Shown here: in pieces, positions 6,861 to 10,022 of the stretch
Layout: each line of letters starts with the position of its first letter
Position numbering within the stretch: position 1 is the stretch's first letter
The notes under the pieces: generated by a model
Database searches by the model: none
Seen by the model: only the letters and a program-made list of their open reading frames with translations
Told to the model about the DNA's origin: nothing
Translations under genes and position numbers: made by a program
Assembly: GCA_050013615.1 (NCBI GenBank)
Contig: JBEKEX010000089.1
Span: forward strand, 1 to 10,022
Direction: 5' to 3'
From: JBEKEX01 sp050013615
GTDB lineage: Bacteria; Chloroflexota; Anaerolineae; Anaerolineales; Anaerolineaceae
Length of the DNA stretch: 10,022 nt

Positions 6861-6889
6861 GTTATATATTAATCAATTGTACATTAAGA
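6861..6889 (-). promoter_or_regulatory. Possible promoter of the ssb operon
   Basis: An AT-rich stretch upstream of ssb contains TATAAC (6861-6866), a fair -10 box, placed so that the mRNA would have a leader of about 25-30 nt including the AAGGAGG. The hexamer at -35 spacing (TCTTAA, 6884-6889) is a poor match. The sequence between ssb and the lipoprotein gene (6829-6935) holds nothing else recognisable, and no clear terminator for the lipoprotein gene. Confidence 0.35.
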
Positions 6890-6935
6890 TACCCAAAACG
6901 AGGCTGGAGCCACACCCCCAAAATCAGTGATTGCT

Positions 6936-7712
6936 TCAATGGGCAGTAACCGAGCTAACCACCAGATCGCTAAAATTGACCGAAACGGAAGTTGTGCCGG
7001 CCGAACGGGCAAACACACCCAGCATACCACTGGTGAATACCGTCTCTTTGATTTCGAACTGGAACACGCCGTTCACAAAGCAGCGGATCGTGCTGCCATC
7101 CACCCAAATGCCCAACCGCATCGTTTGCGGTGCGCCGGGGCGAACCTGGCTGCTGGGCGTCCAATCTTGCAAAGCTTGTGCCTGCCCGCCGCTCACCCGC
7201 TCGAAGCGCAGCATGCCATTGCAGTTGACGGCAAAACGGTCATACGTTTCTTCTGTGGCATGCAGAATGACGCCGTAAGCATCCGCACCCCGGCAGAGGC
7301 TGGGGCTGGCGGTAATCTCCAGGTAGAAGTTGTCGAGGATCGGCTTGGGGCGCAGGCTCATAGTGTACCCACCTGCTTGGCTCACCACCACGCTTAACTC
7401 ATTGTTGCCATAGGCCACGGAGCTCGAGGTGAGCCGCGGAGTCTGCCATTGTGAAGTGTCGCTGAAATCATCCTTCAAGATCACGGCACCGATGCCGGGG
7501 CGTAGATCGGGTGTGGGAGAAATGACTGCCAGGGTCGGCACGACGGTATCCGTGGCAGTCGGCACCGGGAACCAAATGATGGTCGGAGTGGGTGCGGGTG
7601 TTTCGGTGTCAGTTGGCACTGGCGTTTGAGGGGGAGCAGGGAGTATGGCCGCGCAAGCACTGAGGCAAATGATCAATGGCAACACAGTGAGAAAAAGACA
7701 TTTCTTTTGCAT
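6936..7712 (-). CDS. Secreted lipoprotein with Pro/Thr-rich linker and concanavalin A-like domain
   Basis: A 258-residue lipoprotein. MQKK plus a hydrophobic stretch and LSAC give a type II signal peptide with lipidation at C20. Residues about 25-68 are a Pro/Thr-rich linker (TPVPTDTETPAPTPT), which probably lifts the domain off the membrane. Residues about 76-255 look like a beta-sandwich of the concanavalin A-like (LamG/DUF1080-type) fold: DDFSDTSQWQ at the start, NFYLEI, AYGVILHATEETYDRFAV, MRLGIWVDGSTIRCFVNG and GMLGVFARS strands. Such domains often bind carbohydrate, but no catalytic site is seen and the ligand is unknown. The frame runs open to 7874; the ATG at 7712 is chosen because only it gives a proper signal peptide, and a TATAAT lies 16 nt upstream. 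It is transcribed away from the LysM protein pair, and both probably serve the cell surface. Confidence 0.82.
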   Translation of the reverse strand: MQKKCLFLTVLPLIICLSACAAILPAPPQTPVPTDTETPAPTPTIIWFPVPTATDTVVPTLAVISPTPDLRPGIGAVILKDDFSDTSQWQTPRLTSSSVAYGNNELSVVVSQAGGYTMSLRPKPILDNFYLEITASPSLCRGADAYGVILHATEETYDRFAVNCNGMLRFERVSGGQAQALQDWTPSSQVRPGAPQTMRLGIWVDGSTIRCFVNGVFQFEIKETVFTSGMLGVFARSAGTTSVSVNFSDLVVSSVTAH

Positions 7713-7728
7713 AACGAGCCAACCATTT

Positions 7729-7734
7729 ATTATA
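7729..7734 (-). promoter_or_regulatory. Probable -10 box (TATAAT) of the lipoprotein gene
   Basis: A perfect TATAAT on the minus strand, ending 16 nt before the lipoprotein ATG at 7712. The leader would be only about 10 nt, with no evident Shine-Dalgarno. No good -35 hexamer is seen. If real, starts upstream of 7729 are excluded. Confidence 0.45.
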
Positions 7735-7774
7735 CACGCAGAAAGACTGGAACTTTTCATCATTGCACCTTTTT

Positions 7775-7805
7775 GCCTCCATTGAGCTCCAAAAAGCCTC
7801 CAATG
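7775..7805 (+). repeat. Three CTCCA direct repeats at helical spacing, possible activator site
   Basis: CTCCA occurs at 7777-7781, 7787-7791 and 7798-7802, with start-to-start steps of 10 and 11 bp. The outer two lie in larger near-identical units, GCCTCCATTG (7775-7784) and GCCTCCAATG (7796-7805), 21 bp apart. They cover the place where the -35 box of the following extended -10 promoter should be, and no -35 match is present. Repeats spaced by one helical turn next to a -10 box are the known layout of SARP-type activator sites. That this array is bound by any regulator is inference. Confidence 0.4.
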
Positions 7806-7811
7806 TGTTCG

Positions 7812-7820
7812 TGTTATAAT
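7812..7820 (+). promoter_or_regulatory. Extended -10 promoter of the LysM gene pair
   Basis: TGT directly followed by TATAAT (7815-7820) gives an extended -10 element (TGn-TATAAT). It ends 10 nt before the ATG at 7831, so the mRNA leader would be only a few nucleotides long, in keeping with the absence of a Shine-Dalgarno. The usual -35 position carries the CTCCA repeats instead of a hexamer match. Confidence 0.55.
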
Positions 7821-7830
7821 CTTGACAAGT

Positions 7831-8664
7831 ATGAAAAATCGTTCTGTTATTGCAATTTCCCTTATCTTGCTCATGTTCGCTCTTGCCTGTTTCGAGCTGC
7901 CGGCTTCGGCAGAGTCCTCACACCAGGCATATTACTTCACGCCAACGGCCGGCACTGATGGGCACATCGTTTATACGGTCAAAGATAATGATTCGTGCCT
8001 CAGTGTGGCGTTGAAGAATCTGATCGATCCCGCACAACTTTCCAAACTCAACAATCTGACGGCTGATGAGTGTGCTCAAGGTGCCACGCTGGCTGCCGGG
8101 CGGCAGCTTTTGATTGCGGTGGTCACTTTCACACCCACGCTGCCGCCGACGTTGACTCCCACTGGCCCAACACCGACCGCTTTTCTCGGGTATGGCTCAA
8201 TATGTGTCACCATGTTCAGCGACCTTAACAACAATGCCAAGCAAGACCCCGGTGAATTGGCAGTGCAAGGGGGCGTGGTAGGTGTCCTGCCGCCTGGTAG
8301 TTCGTTACCTGCCAACCCGCCTTATACTTATTTTGTGGACCCCACCAACAATCAACCGGCTTCGGCCATCACCAAGGCGGGGAATTCCCCGGTTTGCTTG
8401 CAAGACTTGCCTGAAGGAGAATACATCGTGACGGGGATCATCCCGGAGGGGTACACGGCATCGACACAACTGAACACCACCCTGAAGATCGAAGCCGGTG
8501 AGACGGTTATGGTGTCTTTTGGTGCCAGGCCGCCGGCTACTCCCAGGCCTACGACGACAACTGGAAGCGGGAACGGCGGCATTATCCTGGTGGGAGGCTT
8601 GATCCTGGTACTCGTCGGGATCGGCCTGGGCGCGTACTATTTCTTGTTCGCGCGAAAGCACTGA
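7831..8664 (+). CDS. LysM-domain surface protein with SdrD-B-like domain and C-terminal anchor (copy 1)
   Basis: A 277-residue exported protein. It has a signal peptide (residues 1-27, cleavage likely after ASA; a weak lipobox FALAC ending at C20 is an alternative). A LysM-like peptidoglycan or chitin-binding domain spans about 47-95 (IVYTVKDNDSCLSVA to GRQLLI) with Cys56 and Cys81, probably a disulfide. A Pro/Thr linker follows (98-117). Residues 123-232 resemble an SdrD-B/Cna-B-type beta domain: ICVTMFSDLNNNAKQDPGE has Asp/Asn spacing like a Ca-binding loop (D131 to E142), and LPEGEYIVTGIIPEGY is the usual closing strand. A second Pro/Thr linker precedes a membrane helix (251-273) ending in RKH. 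An in-frame TTG at 7822 is rejected as start. The gene is followed 11 nt later by a paralog of the same layout. Cell-wall binding is inferred from LysM; the partner is unknown. Confidence 0.88.
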   Translation: MKNRSVIAISLILLMFALACFELPASAESSHQAYYFTPTAGTDGHIVYTVKDNDSCLSVALKNLIDPAQLSKLNNLTADECAQGATLAAGRQLLIAVVTFTPTLPPTLTPTGPTPTAFLGYGSICVTMFSDLNNNAKQDPGELAVQGGVVGVLPPGSSLPANPPYTYFVDPTNNQPASAITKAGNSPVCLQDLPEGEYIVTGIIPEGYTASTQLNTTLKIEAGETVMVSFGARPPATPRPTTTTGSGNGGIILVGGLILVLVGIGLGAYYFLFARKH

Positions 8665-8675
8665 TCAAAGGTTTC

Positions 8676-9482
8676 ATGATGCACAGACATTCGCAAGCTC
8701 TTTGGATGTCTGCCCTGGCAATTGCCATGTTCTTGCTGGCTGCCGCCATGGTGTTGCCTGCGCAGGCTGGCTCATTGTATCAGCAGGCTGAATTCACTTC
8801 CACCCCGCTGCCGGATGGGCGTATTTTCCATGTGGTTGGTTCGGGCGAATCTTGCATTAGCATCGCTAACCTCTATGGCATTCCTGTGGACACTTTGCGC
8901 CAGCTTAATAATCTGACAGCAGATTCCTGCGGCTATTTACAGCCGGGCCAAAAGTTATTGATCGGCATGTCATCCAATGCTACGGCTGTTCCGACGCTGA
9001 ACACTACCCCCAATACGCCCACACCGACCCCGGCACCCGTAAAAGCTGAGGTGTGCGTTGTATTGTTCGACGACATCAACGGTAATGCCCTGGCAGATAC
9101 GAACGAAGGGCCGGTTGCAAACGGTGTAGTCAGTATGACCGATCGCACCGGGCAGGTATCGCTGACCGGTAAAACCACTGCTGAGCTGGACTCCACCGGT
9201 GCGATTACTAATTCTTTGTGTTTCGAAAATGTTCCCGCGGGGGATTATAACGTCAGCCTGGCCATTCCGAGTGGTTACAATGCCACCACCAGTATGAATT
9301 ATGCCTTGCGTATCACTTCCACCGAGCAGTATATATTGGACTTCGGCGCACAACTCAATTCGCTCTCATTGCCGGTTACGACCAGCGAAGGTGGAACGTC
9401 GTCATTGTTGGGACTGGCTGGGGGTGTATTGCTGCTGGCAGGGATCGGTCTGGCGGTTTACCAATATTTCAGGAAAAAGTAG
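8676..9482 (+). CDS. LysM-domain surface protein with SdrD-B-like domain and C-terminal anchor (copy 2)
   Basis: A 268-residue paralog of the preceding protein with the same architecture. It has a signal peptide (cleavage likely after VLPAQA, residue 31) and a LysM domain at about 50-96 (FHVVGSGESCISIANLYGIP to GQKLLI) with Cys60 and Cys85 at positions matching copy 1. A Pro/Thr linker (105-121) leads to an SdrD-B-like domain at about 125-225, with FDDINGNALADTNEG (131-145) as the Ca-binding-like loop and VPAGDYNVSLAIPSGY near the end. A membrane helix at about 243-264 ends in FRKK. The segment LNNLTAD before the second LysM Cys is identical in both copies, while the linkers and tails differ, so the duplication is old. 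AAGG lies 4 nt before the first ATG (8676) and 7 nt before a second ATG (8679), which could be the true start. It is probably co-transcribed with copy 1. Confidence 0.88.
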   Translation: MMHRHSQALWMSALAIAMFLLAAAMVLPAQAGSLYQQAEFTSTPLPDGRIFHVVGSGESCISIANLYGIPVDTLRQLNNLTADSCGYLQPGQKLLIGMSSNATAVPTLNTTPNTPTPTPAPVKAEVCVVLFDDINGNALADTNEGPVANGVVSMTDRTGQVSLTGKTTAELDSTGAITNSLCFENVPAGDYNVSLAIPSGYNATTSMNYALRITSTEQYILDFGAQLNSLSLPVTTSEGGTSSLLGLAGGVLLLAGIGLAVYQYFRKK

Positions 9483-9509
9483 GCTGTTTGTTATACCTGG
9501 GCAACAGCC
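9482..9509. terminator. Weak inverted repeat between convergent genes
   Basis: GGCTGTT (9482-9488) and AACAGCC (9503-9509) form a perfect 7-bp stem with a 14-nt loop, spanning the stop codons of LysM copy 2 and of the convergent methyltransferase gene, which lie 8 nt apart. No T-run follows on either strand, so intrinsic terminator activity is doubtful. Confidence 0.25.
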
Positions 9510-10021
9510 GTATTGATCCGTTGCATGGCGAATAATCCATCTTGTCGGCCATTGATGTAACGCTGATCGATCTCGCCCGGCGTCAAAAATGAAACGTCTG
9601 AAAATCCCATTTTGTGAAGCATTTGATTGATTGCTTCAGGTTCGAATTGACTCAGCCACGGCTCTCCGAGTGATTCTGCCAAAACTTTTGTTATACTCGA
9701 TCTGGTTCCATGCTTTTGAGCCTGGCCTTGAGCTGAAAAAGTGAACACGATTTCACTGGAGTGCGGCAGTGAAGCCACTGCCTGAAAGACCGACTCGATT
9801 GCATCCTGGCGCAGATAGACCATCACGCCCAACCATGAAAAAAAGGCGGGTTTGAGCGGGTTGAATTCAAAGTGCTGCAAGGTGTCTAGCAACGAATCGG
9901 TTTCGAAATCGACGGCGACGTAAATTAGATTACCCAGGGGAGCGATGCCGGCTAATTCCAGCCGCTTACGCTTTTCGCGTTGACTGGCGGGTTGGTCTAC
10001 TTCGAATATGTGCAGGTTGTT
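9491..10021 (-). CDS. SAM-dependent methyltransferase, TIGR00027/LCM-like (5' part missing)
   Basis: The C-terminal 176 residues of a class I S-adenosylmethionine-dependent methyltransferase of the leucine carboxyl methyltransferase-like (TIGR00027) family; the N-terminus lies beyond the right edge. Visible family motifs are FEVDQP (10006-9989), whose acidic residue normally contacts the ribose of the cofactor, VAVDFE (9919-9902), PAFFSWLGVMVYL (about 9850-9812) and the family-typical closing section with EPWLSQFEP and a Met/Leu-rich helix. The frame stays open from the right edge, so the ATG-like TTG at 9892 is not the start. Full members have about 270-300 residues, so roughly 100 are missing. 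The family is common in Actinobacteria and other soil or sediment bacteria, often in specialised metabolism, but the substrate cannot be told. It converges on LysM copy 2, with 8 nt between the stops. Confidence 0.87.
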   Translation of the reverse strand, partial: NNLHIFEVDQPASQREKRKRLELAGIAPLGNLIYVAVDFETDSLLDTLQHFEFNPLKPAFFSWLGVMVYLRQDAIESVFQAVASLPHSSEIVFTFSAQGQAQKHGTRSSITKVLAESLGEPWLSQFEPEAINQMLHKMGFSDVSFLTPGEIDQRYINGRQDGLFAMQRINTAVAQV

Positions 10022-10022
10022 T

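Noticed and set aside
6890..6935. Terminator after the lipoprotein gene (GGCT-GG-AGCC)
   Set aside because: The possible stem is 4 bp with a 2-nt loop and has no T-run, so it cannot form a useful hairpin.
7822..7827. TTGACA as a -35 box or TTG start codon of LysM copy 1
   Set aside because: It lies between the TATAAT and the ATG; as a -35 it would need a -10 inside the coding region near 7845, where none is seen, and as a start it only adds three residues before the signal peptide.

Overview
The window looks like chromosomal DNA from a Chloroflexota bacterium, most likely an Anaerolineae-type lineage. This is inferred from several things seen together: secreted proteins with Pro/Thr-rich linkers after a lipobox or LysM domain, an AfsR/SARP-like regulator with an ATPase module, a bacterial translin-family protein beside a DUF3467 protein, and moderately high GC. 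No database search was possible, so the lineage is a best guess. Nearly all the DNA is coding. No intergenic gap exceeds about 120 bp, and there is no CRISPR array, tRNA, rRNA or insertion sequence.

Left part (1-4595, all minus strand). In transcription order: nadK (NAD kinase), a small B-box-type zinc-finger membrane protein coupled to nadK by an ATGA overlap, recN (DNA double-strand-break repair ATPase), and a SARP/BTAD-type regulator with a P-loop ATPase domain that runs off the left edge.

Centre (4637-6828, minus strand). A very tight five-gene run: ssb, a DUF3467 protein, a translin/TRAX-family protein that keeps an acidic residue set like the TRAX RNase site, and two small membrane-anchored proteins. 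Together these two carry the conserved parts of one Cas4-like PD-(D/E)XK nuclease. The first holds the N-terminal Cys and His. The second holds the Asp/Glu/Lys core, the QxxxY motif and the three C-terminal Cys. Gaps are 11, 3, 2 and 22 nt, so the genes are probably one operon driven from upstream of ssb. The run suggests a membrane-associated nucleic-acid processing module that is not part of a CRISPR locus. This is the most interesting part of the window.

Right part (6936-10022). A secreted lipoprotein with a probable concanavalin A-like domain (minus) is divergent from a tandem pair of paralogous surface proteins (plus). Each paralog has a signal peptide, a LysM domain with two Cys, a Pro/Thr linker, an SdrD-B-like domain with a Ca-binding-like loop, and a C-terminal membrane anchor. 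The 118-bp divergent promoter region holds three CTCCA repeats at helical spacing upstream of an extended -10 box. The pair converges on a partial TIGR00027/LCM-type SAM-dependent methyltransferase that enters from the right edge.
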